NCBI RefSeq assembly: GCF_003667315.2
Contig: NZ_RCTZ02000002.1
Span: 309,011 to 373,010 of the forward strand
Origin: Tropicibacter alexandrii
GTDB lineage: Bacteria > Pseudomonadota > Alphaproteobacteria > Rhodobacterales > Rhodobacteraceae
Direction of reading: 5' to 3'
Length of the DNA stretch: 64,000 nucleotides
The notes below the pieces were generated by a model that had not been told where the DNA came from, ran no database searches, and saw nothing but the letters and a program-made list of their open reading frames with translations. The position numbers and the translations under genes were made by a program. Of the stretch, positions 45,926 to 55,468 are shown piece by piece. How positions within the stretch are numbered: the stretch's first letter is position 1; every line of letters begins with the position of its first letter.

Positions 45926-48607
45926 ATGAGTGTCGGACAATTCGCCTTTCTGCCCAACCTGCGCAGCGGAGCCGCCGCCGATGGCACCCGCGACGGCGTG
46001 CGGCTGCGGCTGAGCTATGACCTTGAGATCACCGGCAATGGCGCGGCGCAGGCCGGGCGCGTCGCGGTCGCGGCTCAGTTGAAAGGGCCGGGCGACGTGG
46101 TGGGGCTGGATGCCGGGCAGATCGTCCGGGTGGAACCCGAAGACGTCAACAAGGGGTTCGAGCCGAATTACTTCCCGTTCATCGAGTTGCGCGACCCCGA
46201 CCTGCCATGGCGCTACACGCTGGACAGTGGCACCGCCAACCGGCTGACCCCGTGGCTGGTGCTGATCGCGCTGAAACGCGATGAATTCACCTATCTCGAT
46301 CAGGGCAGCGCGCTGGCACCCCGGATCGAGGTCGCCAATATCCGCACCGCCTTGCCTGACCTCGTGCAGGCTTGGGCCTGGGCGCATGTGCAGGTGGATA
46401 TGGACGGCGCAGGCGGCACCCCGCACGAGGCGCTGGCCGCCGATCCCGGGCGCGGATTTGCCCGGATCATGGCCTGCCGCAAGCTGGACGAGGCGACCGA
46501 CTACACGTTGTTCCTTGTCCCCAGCTACAAAGTCGGTGTGCAGGCCGCCTTGGGCGAGGCGATAGATGCCGGGCTTGGCACCGCCCCCGCTTGGGAGGCG
46601 GGCGCCGATCAGCCGCTGATCCTGCCCTACTATTACCGCCACAGCTTCAAGACCGAGGCGGGGCAGGATCTCGAACTGCTGCTGCGCAAGCTGCGCGCGG
46701 TCAAGGCGGATGAAGAGGACGAGGCAGGCGCGTCCCTTTGGGTCGATGCAGGCGATGTGGGCTATTACACGGGCGCGCCGTCCAAGGGCTACCGGTTCCC
46801 GGCGCAGGCGGCGCTGACCCAGCCGGATACGGACGTACCGCCGCTCGACACGCCCAAGAAACTGCAAAACGCCATCACCCGCACCCTGAACGCCGTGCTG
46901 GCCGAGCAGGAGGAAGAGGACGGCGAGGACCCGCTTGTCACCTTCCCGGCGCATGGCAGGCATTACACCGGGGTCGACAGCCTCTCGCAGGGGCGGGCGG
47001 CGCAGGGGCATTGGTTCGAGCGGATCAACCTCGACCTGAAATTCCGCGCCGCCGCCGGTCTGGGCCGCAAGATCGTGCGCGAGAATGACGAACACTTCGC
47101 CCAGCTGTGCTGGGACCAGTATGACGAAATCCTCGCCGCCAACCGGGCCTTGCAGCAGTTGCAGGTGGCGACGCTTTTGGCGGGGCGGCTGGAGCAGCAG
47201 CATTTCTCGCGCCTGCCCTCCAAGGTGGGTGTGCAACTGGGCGAGCCTCTGCTGGCCTTCACCCGGATCGAGCCGGACGACCGCGCGCCCTCGGCCAAGC
47301 AGATGCTGGCGCGCAAACGGGTGCCCGCAGGCTTCGCGGGCCTGTCCCTGCGGCGGGTCGCGGCGCGCAAGCCGCAACGTCTGAACGCGGGCAAGGATGG
47401 CCCGCGCCACCGCGTGCCCATCGCCGCGCTGCCCGGCGATGACAGCCCCAGCCCCGAGAGCCAGCCGCCCAAGGACTCGGCGCTGCGTCGGCGCAGCGAA
47501 AGGCTGGCCAAGGGCGAGGCGGCCGGGGGGCTGACCGCCGCCCTGCGCGCGCTGTTCAACCCCGAACTCGTGAATCGCAAGCCCAAGCCGCGCCTGCCTC
47601 AGCCTTTGGTTGGCGAATATTCCTCAGCCAAGGTGCAAAAGCTGTTGGGTGACAAGCTGGTGGCGCTGCCACGGCAGAAGGCGGATTTCACCATCAAGGG
47701 CCGCAGCGCAGCCGAGGTCAAAGAGGGTGGCATCGTCTGGCGCGCGCCGCGCGTGCCCGAGCCGCTGGTCGACTACCTGCGCCGCGTCTCGCGCGACGGG
47801 CTGCTGTCGAATGTGCAGGCGCTGCCCGACAACACCGTGTCGTTCTACGAGGAAAATCGCCTCTTCATCGAGGCGCTGATGGTCGGCGCCAACCACGCCA
47901 TAGCCGAGGAACTGCGCTGGCGCGAATACCCGACCGACATGCGCGGCACGGTCTTCCACCGCTTCTGGAACCGGGGCGCGGCGCCGGATGACCGGAGCGA
48001 AGATGACATTCAGGACATCCGCCTGTGGGGCGGCAAGCTGGGCAAGCAGGTCAACCCCGCCGATACCGACGGCAAGCAGAACCTCGTCGTGGTGATCAAG
48101 GGCGAGGTGGTGCGTAAGCTGCGCGATCCGCTGGTCGAGATCAGCATCGCCTCCGGCGGGACATGGGACCCGGACACCGCCGAAAGCCACCCGCCGGTCT
48201 TCTTCGGCAAGATCGGGCGCGACGCGGTCTATTACGGCTTTGATATCTCACGCGAATACGTGCTGTCGCCGTCTGTGCGCGACAGGGCCTATTTCGCGAT
48301 CTACGAACCGCCCGCGCGGCTGCGCTTTGGTCTGGATGTGGGCAATACGCTGGTGCGCCGCGACCGTCCTTTGACGCCCGATCTGGTCCGCGCCTTGCCC
48401 GCGCCGGGCTTGAACAGCTGGGACGACCTGTCGTGGAAACACATGCGGCTGGGGGCTGCGGATTACGTGGACTTCACCAAGGTCATTTCAAAGCCGCCGC
48501 AGGACAGCGGTCACTACTGGAACGCGACGAAACACGCCGCCGGGCTGGCGCGGTCGTTCTGGCAAAAACCGCTTGCGGCGCTCTTGCCGCTTGGGAGGGT
48601 CCTGTGA
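45926..48607 (+). CDS. Cluster protein C: uncharacterised 893-residue protein
   Basis: No characterised family recognised. Features seen: an N-terminal beta-rich part (residues 1-90), a conserved-looking TPWLVLIALKRDEFTYLDQG (about 110-129) followed by LPDLVQAWAWAHVQVD, an acidic stretch (AEQEEEDGEDP, about 330-341), a Pro/Ser linker with basic flanks (about 500-530: DDSPSPESQPPKDSALRRR), and a C-terminal part with LFIEALMVGANHAIAEELRWREYP and FYEENR. It is soluble-looking, with no signal peptide. I recall uncharacterised proteins in other bacteria with a similar PWLVL...DEF ... QAWAWAHVQ pattern in comparable clusters. The stop overlaps gene D (TGATG). Confidence 0.85.
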   Translation: MSVGQFAFLPNLRSGAAADGTRDGVRLRLSYDLEITGNGAAQAGRVAVAAQLKGPGDVVGLDAGQIVRVEPEDVNKGFEPNYFPFIELRDPDLPWRYTLDSGTANRLTPWLVLIALKRDEFTYLDQGSALAPRIEVANIRTALPDLVQAWAWAHVQVDMDGAGGTPHEALAADPGRGFARIMACRKLDEATDYTLFLVPSYKVGVQAALGEAIDAGLGTAPAWEAGADQPLILPYYYRHSFKTEAGQDLELLLRKLRAVKADEEDEAGASLWVDAGDVGYYTGAPSKGYRFPAQAALTQPDTDVPPLDTPKKLQNAITRTLNAVLAEQEEEDGEDPLVTFPAHGRHYTGVDSLSQGRAAQGHWFERINLDLKFRAAAGLGRKIVRENDEHFAQLCWDQYDEILAANRALQQLQVATLLAGRLEQQHFSRLPSKVGVQLGEPLLAFTRIEPDDRAPSAKQMLARKRVPAGFAGLSLRRVAARKPQRLNAGKDGPRHRVPIAALPGDDSPSPESQPPKDSALRRRSERLAKGEAAGGLTAALRALFNPELVNRKPKPRLPQPLVGEYSSAKVQKLLGDKLVALPRQKADFTIKGRSAAEVKEGGIVWRAPRVPEPLVDYLRRVSRDGLLSNVQALPDNTVSFYEENRLFIEALMVGANHAIAEELRWREYPTDMRGTVFHRFWNRGAAPDDRSEDDIQDIRLWGGKLGKQVNPADTDGKQNLVVVIKGEVVRKLRDPLVEISIASGGTWDPDTAESHPPVFFGKIGRDAVYYGFDISREYVLSPSVRDRAYFAIYEPPARLRFGLDVGNTLVRRDRPLTPDLVRALPAPGLNSWDDLSWKHMRLGAADYVDFTKVISKPPQDSGHYWNATKHAAGLARSFWQKPLAALLPLGRVL

Positions 48608-51600
48608 TGCCTGATCCGAAACCGGGGGAAATCCGCTTCGAGCCTGATCCGCTGCCATTGAAGGACGGTCCGAGCAAGCGCCAGCGCGCGCCGCTGTTGC
48701 TGCTGCCGATGCGGCTGGAATACCGTGTGGTGGACCGGGCTTCGGCCCCCAAACTCGTGCCGCGCGCGGAGGTTCAGGCCCAGATCGCCGAGATCCGCCG
48801 CGCCTTTGGCGCGTTGAAACCTGACGACCAGAAGGGGCGCGACGCATTGGCGGCCAAGCTGGCGACCCTGACCCGCAAGTCCAAGCCCCAGCCCGTGCGA
48901 CTGACCGAGGCCGACTTGAAGGCCAAGACCGAGATCTGGTTGCGCTGGTATCCTGACAATGGCTTTGCCGAGGCGGGGATTGCCCCGCTCACAGCCCCGG
49001 AAACCGAGGCGCTCGACGCTTTTCTGGCGCATCCCTATGCGCAGGATTGGCCCAAGCTGGGTGACGAGACGCTGGTTGCGCTTTGGGCCGAACTCGAAAG
49101 CGTGGCCGGCCCATCCCGCGCGGTCCACCTGATGCGCAGCCGCAATCAGGAACCCGCAAAGGACCATGAGGCCCGGATCGGGCGCATCACCGGCCTGCCG
49201 GAGAAAATCCATGTCTTTGCCTGCGTGCGCGGCGAACTTGAAGCCTTGGGCCACGGGCAGGACATCCCCGCCAATGGCGCGCAAGCGGGGGCGGTCTCCT
49301 ATTCGCCGGGCATGTTGGGCGAGGGAACCTGGATGTCGGAATTCGAAACCGCCATCGAACTGGGCATGGGGCTGAAGCTGGATGACCCGAAAGCCGTGGA
49401 CCTCGCGCTGGCCGCCGACTGGCTGATCTGCGTCGGCACCGGGGGCGGTGACGCGGAGGAGTTGGAACAGCTCTTGCGCGACCGGATCGCCAACGGGCAG
49501 CTGGATATTCTCGGGCAGGATACGCCCACCAACAACGCCCCCGCCACGCGCGCCGGCAGGCCCGAGGCGGACAGCGTGCAAGCGCGCCTCTGGGACCGCA
49601 CCCAGCGTGAATTGCAGGTGTTGCAGGACAAGGGGCTGGACAGCGCCCGTCTGGCCGAGGCGCTGGGCGTCGATCAGGCCCTGTTCGAACAGGCCCCCGG
49701 CGCGGGCGAGGGCGCGCATCTGGACGCCGCAGCGATGATCCGGGTGATCGGACCCGCGCTGATCGATGGCGCGCTGGACGCCACCAACCAGATGGACGGG
49801 ATCGAGGACACCGATTTCATCGAGCTTCTGGCCCGGCATGTGCAGGCGCGCGGCCTGTTGCCCGCGCTGCGCTTCGGCAAGCAGGCCTTCGGCATCCTGC
49901 CGGTCAGCGCGGATAGCGGGGCACAAGTGATCAAGCCGGACCTGCCCGAAGCCGAGCACGCCTATGGCCGGTTCATCACCGGCTATGCCAACGGCGTTCA
50001 GACGATCCTGACGGCGGTGTCCGAAAGCGTCTCCTTGCGGTTGGAGCCGGACGACCCGGACGCCTTTGACAAGCTGGTGGACATCCTGCAAACCACGCGC
50101 GTCTCTCGGCGGCTGGATGTCTCGGACGAGGGTGATGACGACGTGGCCATGCTGGGCTGCCCCTATGTCGAGGGTGGCGACGAGGCGCACAAACCCGCCA
50201 GCTATTTCCTCGAAATGCTGCGCAAGAGGCTGCGCGAGTTGCCGGTTGCCGACGAGACCGACCGCGCATGGCCTTTGCTCTATCGGCTGGCGCATCTGTC
50301 GCTCAGCCGCAACCGAGAACTGGAGGTGCTCAAGGGCACGCCCGGTTTCATGACGCGCGGCAAGCTGCGCCGGATTCAGGGCAATTGGCGCAATGACCTG
50401 TCCACCGGCCAGCGCCGCGCCGTGGACCAGTCGCGCAATCTTTCGGTGCGCAGTTTCTCGACGTCGCCGCTGGGCCGCATCCCGTCGGCACGGCGCGGGC
50501 TGGTGAGGGCGACCAACCAAAGGTTCGAAGACGCCCTGACGCGCCTGCGCGCGGTGGCCACGCGCGATGACGGCACGGCGCAACTGGAAACCCTGATGAT
50601 GGAGGTGATCGACCTGTTCCAGCATCGGCTGGACGCATGGATCACCGGGCGGGCCAGCATCCGTCTGGATCACTTGCGGCACAAACAGGGGGTCGCGGGG
50701 CTGGGGCTGGGCTATTACGGCTTTCTCGGGCGGCTGCGTCGCGCATCGGCCACGGGGGCCAGCGACGGCTATATTCAAGCCCCCAGCCAAGGGCAGGCGG
50801 TCAGCGCGGCGATCCTGCGCAGCGCGTATCTGCGCAATCGGGGCGCGGGGGCGTTCAGGATCGATCTCAGTTCGGCCCGGACCGGGCGGGCGCTGCGCAT
50901 CATGGACCATATCCGCCATGGCGTGCCCTTGCCGGAAACGTTGGGCCTGCGCGGCGAGCGGTGGCTGCGCGACAAGGGGGCCTCGGCCGAGATTTTCCGT
51001 CTGCGCGAAAGCCACCCGCTGGACAATCCCGATGCCGATGGCAAGGGGGGGCGCGGGCCGGTGGGCGCGCGCTGTTTCGACGGGTTGAAACTGGTCGAAG
51101 GCGGCACCGGGGGTCTGAGCGCCGATGCCCGCGCCCTGCGCGCTGTGCTGGCCGACGATCTGGACGCGCTGTCCGATCTGGTGGTCGCCGAGGCGGTGCA
51201 TCACCGCGCAGGCGGCTCCTCTGCGACCGCCGCCGCGTGGCTGCGCGTCCTGTCCGGTGGGCCGATCCCGCATCGGCCCGACTTCCTGCGCACCCGGCGC
51301 AGCGGCCATGCTTCGGACTACCGGGTCTCGGTGGTGTTGCCGCAGGTCGCGCCCGCCGAGGAGGGCAGCCTCCTGCGGCTGACGGAATACGGGCTGGCGG
51401 CGTGGTTCGATGCCGCGCTGCCCGGCCTTGCCGGGCGGGCCGTGCCGGTGGCGATCCGGTTGGGGGAACAGTTTTTGTACGAGGCCGACATTGCGCTCGA
51501 CAAGCAGTTGGGGCTGGACGCGATGGGCATCGCGCAACTGGGCGCGGCGGGTCTGGACCGGCGGATCGGGGCCTTTGCCGTGTCGGATCTGCACGCCACC

Positions 51601-53016
51601 GCCGAGATGCGCGCAATGCAGGCGCGCGACCTGCATCTGGACCGCGCCGGGCTAGAGGCGGCGGGGGCCGTGATCAGCGTCGATCTGGGGGCGCTTTCAG
51701 ACGATCTCGACCGGGCGGCGCGGATGTGGAAGCTGTCGCATGCGGCGCAGGCGCTGTCGCCGGGGGACCTGTCGAACGCGACCTCTCCGGCGCATCCTCT
51801 GGACGAGCCCGCGCATGTGGCGGCGCTGCACGGGGCGGCGGGCGAGTTGTGGCAGAGGTCCGAGCGGGTGCTGACGCGGCTCGATGCCCATCGGAATTCC
51901 TACCTGACGGCGCTCAAACGTGTGTTCCGGACCATCGCGACCCAGTACGAGGATCAGGGCGCGCATTGGGGCGAGGATCGCCGCCGCGACCAGCGGCTGC
52001 GCTTGCAGGTGGCCAAGCTGCATGCCGAGATGCGCGGGCTTCAGCCCTTTGGCATCGACGGGATGGACCGCTTTCCGGCGGCGTCGCGGCTGGTCGCGAC
52101 CATGGTCGACAGCGAGGCCGCGCTGCGCAAGGCCGATGCCGTCATGGTCGCGCGGATTGCGGCCCTGAAGCAGGCGCAACGCGGGCGAAGCGCCAGCCCG
52201 GCCACGCTGGCCGAGGCGCGGGCCGACCTGACCGCCGCGCTGTCCGCCCTGCGCGCAGCTTGCGGGGTGGAAAAGCTGGCGATCTGCCCGGTTTTCGCCA
52301 AGACCCCGCCGCTTGTCCCCGTGCTGGACCCGGCGCTTGACCCCGAGGCGGCGCTGGGGCCGTGGCCCCGCTACCGCGCGAAACTGGCGCGGCTGCAAGA
52401 GGTGCTGACAGCAGACCATCAAGGCTTTGCCGTCAGCCCCGACGCGACCGCCGACGACACCGATCCGGAAACAGCCGACTTGCGCGACGAGGAAACCGCG
52501 CCGCGCGCCTATCATCGGGGGCTGTTCCTTGCCGGCGACGCCGATATACGGGCCGGGTCGGTCAGCGGTCTGGTGATCGACGAATGGGTGGAAACCCGCC
52601 CCGCGACCGACCAGCAGTCCGCCATCGCGTTGAACTATGACAGCCCGCAGGCCGAGGCGCCGAACTGCCTGATCCTGTGTGTCCCCGATGACAGCATCAG
52701 CCCGGTCTGGACCGCCGCACAGGCCGCGCGGAACGTGCACGAGGCGCTCGACCTGATGCGCCTGCGCGCCCTGTCGAGCCAGACCACCCCGCTGCGCGAT
52801 ACGATCCTGCCGCTGTCGAACCTCGTGGCGCATGTGGGCAGCGGTGCAAATGAACGGCCCCGCATCCCGGTCGCGCCCTTCAAGGGTGGCTTGATGGACT
52901 GGTTCGCCGTGGCGGGCGGCATGAAGCGGGTGCGCGATGACATCCTGCCGAAACCGGGCGAGGATTGGCTTCAGACCCGTCCCATCCGCCCGATCCTGAG
53001 GAGGACGGACCCATGA
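48607..53016 (+). CDS. Cluster protein D: uncharacterised 1469-residue protein
   Basis: The largest protein of the cluster, with no characterised family recognised. The N-terminus has APLLLLPMRLEYRVV (about residues 26-40) and WLRWYPDNGFAEAGIAPL (about 112-129), which resembles the opening of widespread uncharacterised proteins (LLLPxRLExR ... LWxRxYPDD). The rest is mostly alpha-helical, rich in Ala, Leu, Arg and Asp, with many short helices and no transmembrane segment or signal peptide. The C-terminal 200 residues contain ALNYDSPQAEAPNCLILCVP and HEALDLMRLRA. The start is set by overlap with gene C, the end overlaps gene E by four bases (ATGA). A scaffold-like role is possible but not shown. 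Confidence 0.85.
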   Translation: MPDPKPGEIRFEPDPLPLKDGPSKRQRAPLLLLPMRLEYRVVDRASAPKLVPRAEVQAQIAEIRRAFGALKPDDQKGRDALAAKLATLTRKSKPQPVRLTEADLKAKTEIWLRWYPDNGFAEAGIAPLTAPETEALDAFLAHPYAQDWPKLGDETLVALWAELESVAGPSRAVHLMRSRNQEPAKDHEARIGRITGLPEKIHVFACVRGELEALGHGQDIPANGAQAGAVSYSPGMLGEGTWMSEFETAIELGMGLKLDDPKAVDLALAADWLICVGTGGGDAEELEQLLRDRIANGQLDILGQDTPTNNAPATRAGRPEADSVQARLWDRTQRELQVLQDKGLDSARLAEALGVDQALFEQAPGAGEGAHLDAAAMIRVIGPALIDGALDATNQMDGIEDTDFIELLARHVQARGLLPALRFGKQAFGILPVSADSGAQVIKPDLPEAEHAYGRFITGYANGVQTILTAVSESVSLRLEPDDPDAFDKLVDILQTTRVSRRLDVSDEGDDDVAMLGCPYVEGGDEAHKPASYFLEMLRKRLRELPVADETDRAWPLLYRLAHLSLSRNRELEVLKGTPGFMTRGKLRRIQGNWRNDLSTGQRRAVDQSRNLSVRSFSTSPLGRIPSARRGLVRATNQRFEDALTRLRAVATRDDGTAQLETLMMEVIDLFQHRLDAWITGRASIRLDHLRHKQGVAGLGLGYYGFLGRLRRASATGASDGYIQAPSQGQAVSAAILRSAYLRNRGAGAFRIDLSSARTGRALRIMDHIRHGVPLPETLGLRGERWLRDKGASAEIFRLRESHPLDNPDADGKGGRGPVGARCFDGLKLVEGGTGGLSADARALRAVLADDLDALSDLVVAEAVHHRAGGSSATAAAWLRVLSGGPIPHRPDFLRTRRSGHASDYRVSVVLPQVAPAEEGSLLRLTEYGLAAWFDAALPGLAGRAVPVAIRLGEQFLYEADIALDKQLGLDAMGIAQLGAAGLDRRIGAFAVSDLHATAEMRAMQARDLHLDRAGLEAAGAVISVDLGALSDDLDRAARMWKLSHAAQALSPGDLSNATSPAHPLDEPAHVAALHGAAGELWQRSERVLTRLDAHRNSYLTALKRVFRTIATQYEDQGAHWGEDRRRDQRLRLQVAKLHAEMRGLQPFGIDGMDRFPAASRLVATMVDSEAALRKADAVMVARIAALKQAQRGRSASPATLAEARADLTAALSALRAACGVEKLAICPVFAKTPPLVPVLDPALDPEAALGPWPRYRAKLARLQEVLTADHQGFAVSPDATADDTDPETADLRDEETAPRAYHRGLFLAGDADIRAGSVSGLVIDEWVETRPATDQQSAIALNYDSPQAEAPNCLILCVPDDSISPVWTAAQAARNVHEALDLMRLRALSSQTTPLRDTILPLSNLVAHVGSGANERPRIPVAPFKGGLMDWFAVAGGMKRVRDDILPKPGEDWLQTRPIRPILRRTDP

Positions 53017-54329
53017 GCGCAAACGGATCGCAGCAGTTGCACGGCACCAACGTCGCGCCCGATATCGACACCGGGTTGGAGGCACGCACCAAGGACGCGC
53101 TGTGGTTTCTGGCGCGGCAATGGCAGATGGGCGAATTCGAGGCCGAGAATGGCGGCTTGCCGATGCAGGTGCAAGTCACGGCGCGGGTCTATCCGCTGCG
53201 GCAGGTCTACCTTGGCAACGGGGACGCGCCCATCGATCTGCACGCGCCCTTGGAACAGCAGGTGGAGGACGAGGTGGGGCAGACAACCCCCGCGGGATGG
53301 AACAGTGCCGCACTGGACTATGACTTCGGCCTTGGCACCGACCGGCACCGGCTCAAGGCGCGTGGCTATGATGGCCGGGCGCTGAACTGGCACGACTTTA
53401 CGCTGACACAGCGCGGCGCAGCGGAGGGCGAGGACGGCGATCTGAGCATGATCCCGGGGCAATTGCAGATCCCCGGCCTGCCGGACCCGCGATTCTGGCA
53501 GGTCGAGGATCGCGACGCCTATTTCGACACGGGCGAGGCGGCAGAGCCGAACATCCTGTCGGTGCTGCTGCCAGAGTTTTTCTATGCCGATATCAAGAAC
53601 TGGTACATGATCCCCGCGCCGATGCCGTCGGGCGCGGTGCGAGAGGTCGAACAGCTCGTCGTTGTCGACAGCTTCGGCATTGCGACCGAATTGGGCCCGG
53701 CGGGTGCGCGCGACGACGGCGACGACTGGTCGGTCTTTGCGCTGGACCGCGACAGCGCCGCACCCACCGATGCCAGCACGCTCTTGTGCCTGAACACCGC
53801 CGCCAAGGTCGGCGAGAATGACCTGATCGAAGAGGTGCGATTCCTGCGCGACGAGGCGGCGAATCTCGTCTGGGGCTGGGAGCGGCAGTTGACCGACCCC
53901 GAGACAGGCCTGTTCGCCACCGTGCTGGAAACCCGCGAGGAACAGGAGACGGTCAGCCCCTCGACCGACGCGCTGCGGTTCCGGCTGAAATCGGAAACCG
54001 CGCGGTCCTTCATCCCGTATCTGCCGCGCCAGACCGCGAAACAGCCTGCGGTGGACGGCGACATCGCCCTGCGCCGGGCGCGCTCGGGCGAGGAATGGTC
54101 TAGCGCCAACCCGCAATATCGCGGGCAGATCGTGGCCGAGTCGGTCTTTCTGAACGAAGAGGACATCCCCCGCAGCGGGGTGCGCATCCGCCGGATGCAC
54201 CGTTTTGCCCGGGGCAGCGACGATCAGGTGCGCTTTTGGGTGGGCCGTGACAAGGACGTCGCCGGGGCGACCCGCAAACCGCGCCTGAGCTTTGACGACC
54301 TGCTGCCAACGGGCGGCGAGGGCGGCTAG
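53013..54329 (+). CDS. Cluster protein E: uncharacterised 438-residue protein with LARQWQMGEF motif
   Basis: No characterised family recognised. The N-terminal region has DALWFLARQWQMGEFEAENG (about residues 28-47), followed by a beta-rich part and several Trp/Tyr-rich motifs (NWHDFTLTQRG, FFYADIKNWYMIP). Short proteins with LWxLARQWQxGEF in other genomes, as I remember them, sit next to D-like and C-like proteins, so this may be a core subunit of the system. No signal peptide or membrane helix. The start overlaps gene D and the stop overlaps, from the opposite strand, the end of the winged-helix gene by three bases. Confidence 0.85.
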   Translation: MSANGSQQLHGTNVAPDIDTGLEARTKDALWFLARQWQMGEFEAENGGLPMQVQVTARVYPLRQVYLGNGDAPIDLHAPLEQQVEDEVGQTTPAGWNSAALDYDFGLGTDRHRLKARGYDGRALNWHDFTLTQRGAAEGEDGDLSMIPGQLQIPGLPDPRFWQVEDRDAYFDTGEAAEPNILSVLLPEFFYADIKNWYMIPAPMPSGAVREVEQLVVVDSFGIATELGPAGARDDGDDWSVFALDRDSAAPTDASTLLCLNTAAKVGENDLIEEVRFLRDEAANLVWGWERQLTDPETGLFATVLETREEQETVSPSTDALRFRLKSETARSFIPYLPRQTAKQPAVDGDIALRRARSGEEWSSANPQYRGQIVAESVFLNEEDIPRSGVRIRRMHRFARGSDDQVRFWVGRDKDVAGATRKPRLSFDDLLPTGGEGG

Positions 54330-55030
54330 ACCATTTCGATCACGCCCTTGTCGATGGCCAGCACATAGCCGCGCTTGGCGATGTTCTTGACCAGCAATTC
54401 GGACACGATCTGGTTGCCCAACCCGTCGCGCAGGCGCTTGATCCGGGTGGCGCCCGCCGCCTCTTCGCAGTCTTCCGCGCGGCGACCCGAGATCATCGCC
54501 TCGATTTCCGCGCCTGACAGCATCTCGTCGTCCAGCCGGGCCTCTGCCAGCACCGACAGCGTTTCCATCATCGCATCGGTCAGCTTGAAGCCCATGGTGT
54601 TCAGGTACACCGTGCGCTCCTCTCGCGAGATGATCAGCGAAGACACCTCGATCCCCGACCGTTCGATCTGGGCCATGCGGCGGTTCAGCGTGACCAGCAT
54701 CACCAGAAACACCAGCGCCGCCACCAAAAGCGCGGTTGCGAACACCAGCAGGACAAAGATCACCATGCGGTAGCTGGCCAGCGTGTCGGAAAAGGCGGTG
54801 CCGGACTGGGCGAGAATCTCCAGCAGCTTGACCTCTGCCGGGCTCGTCAGGGTGTCATTCTCGACAAAGATGCGTTCCACCCGCGCGTTGAAGGCATTGC
54901 CATCCGGCAGCGTCAACAGCAGCACCGTCCCCGCGATGGCGAGGATGGCGACGATGGCCGCGATGCCGGCGGCGATGATGCGCGTGCCGGTCCGGCGGCT
55001 GTCAGAAACGGAGGTAGAACTCACCGGCAT
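54326..55030 (-). CDS. Two-helix membrane protein with a C-terminal winged-helix domain
   Basis: A 234-residue protein. Membrane helices are at about residues 17-40 (IIAAGIAAIVAILAIAGTVL) and 88-113 (MVIFVLLVFATALLVAALVF), with a short periplasmic loop between. The C-terminal 105 residues look like an OmpR-type winged helix (TMGFKLTDAMMETLSVLAEA, a helix pair, then RIKRLRDGLGNQIVSELLV and the wing KRGYVLAI). ToxR-like regulators carry this domain at the N-terminus before a single membrane helix; here it follows two helices. It converges on the undescribed operon and its first 29 bp overlap the small upstream gene. It may be the membrane-bound regulator of the neighbouring operon; that is inference. 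Confidence 0.75.
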   Translation of the reverse strand: MPVSSTSVSDSRRTGTRIIAAGIAAIVAILAIAGTVLLLTLPDGNAFNARVERIFVENDTLTSPAEVKLLEILAQSGTAFSDTLASYRMVIFVLLVFATALLVAALVFLVMLVTLNRRMAQIERSGIEVSSLIISREERTVYLNTMGFKLTDAMMETLSVLAEARLDDEMLSGAEIEAMISGRRAEDCEEAAGATRIKRLRDGLGNQIVSELLVKNIAKRGYVLAIDKGVIEMV

Positions 55031-55295
55031 TGGCCTCCATGTCGGGGGTCGGGTTGTCGGTGGACAGGCTGATCACGTTGAGCAGCGTCCAGCCCCCGGC
55101 CGCAAGGCGGCCAGCGGCGATCTTGGCGGCCTGCGCGGTGCCGGGGCAGGTGCTGGCTTGCAGCGACAGCACGCCGTAATGCAGGCGCAGGGGGTTGTCC
55201 TGCTTGGCCTTGTAGCCAACGAAACACTCGGCGGCGGCAACCGACGGAAGGGCAAGCGACAGCACGAGGGCTGTCAGGGCGATGAGCTTTTTCAT
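55002..55295 (-). CDS. Small periplasmic protein of unknown function
   Basis: A 97-residue protein with a Sec signal peptide (residues 1-21, KKLIALTALVLSLALPSVAA). The mature part is about 75 residues with two cysteines (ECFVGYKAK and ASTCPGTAQ) that could form a disulfide, and a C-terminal FYLRF. No family recognised. It lies directly upstream of, and overlaps by 29 bp, the membrane winged-helix gene, so both are probably one operon. A sensor or ligand-binding partner on the periplasmic side is conceivable. Confidence 0.7.
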   Translation of the reverse strand: MKKLIALTALVLSLALPSVAAAECFVGYKAKQDNPLRLHYGVLSLQASTCPGTAQAAKIAAGRLAAGGWTLLNVISLSTDNPTPDMEANAGEFYLRF

Positions 55296-55468
55296 GCCGC
55301 CAAATTGCGCCGGGTCACCGGGAAATTCAATAACCGCCGTGGTCGGGCCGCGTGGTTATTCGATAGCCGCGGCGTGATATTGCCCGATTTCGCGGTTCTG
55401 GCCGAAGTCTGGTGCACCGGGTCGTCCGATGGGGGCGGCCGCAGTGAAACCAACTTCGAGAGGCTCCC

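Noticed and set aside
48514..51636. A 1040-codon minus-strand frame antisense to cluster protein D
   Set aside because: Same composition as other antisense shadows, no domain, no ribosome binding site; the plus-strand frame is continuous and coupled at both ends.
40403..54329. The large operon considered as a prophage or contractile injection system
   Set aside because: No recognisable sheath, tube, baseplate, terminase, capsid, integrase or AAA+ ATPase protein is present among or beside the five genes.
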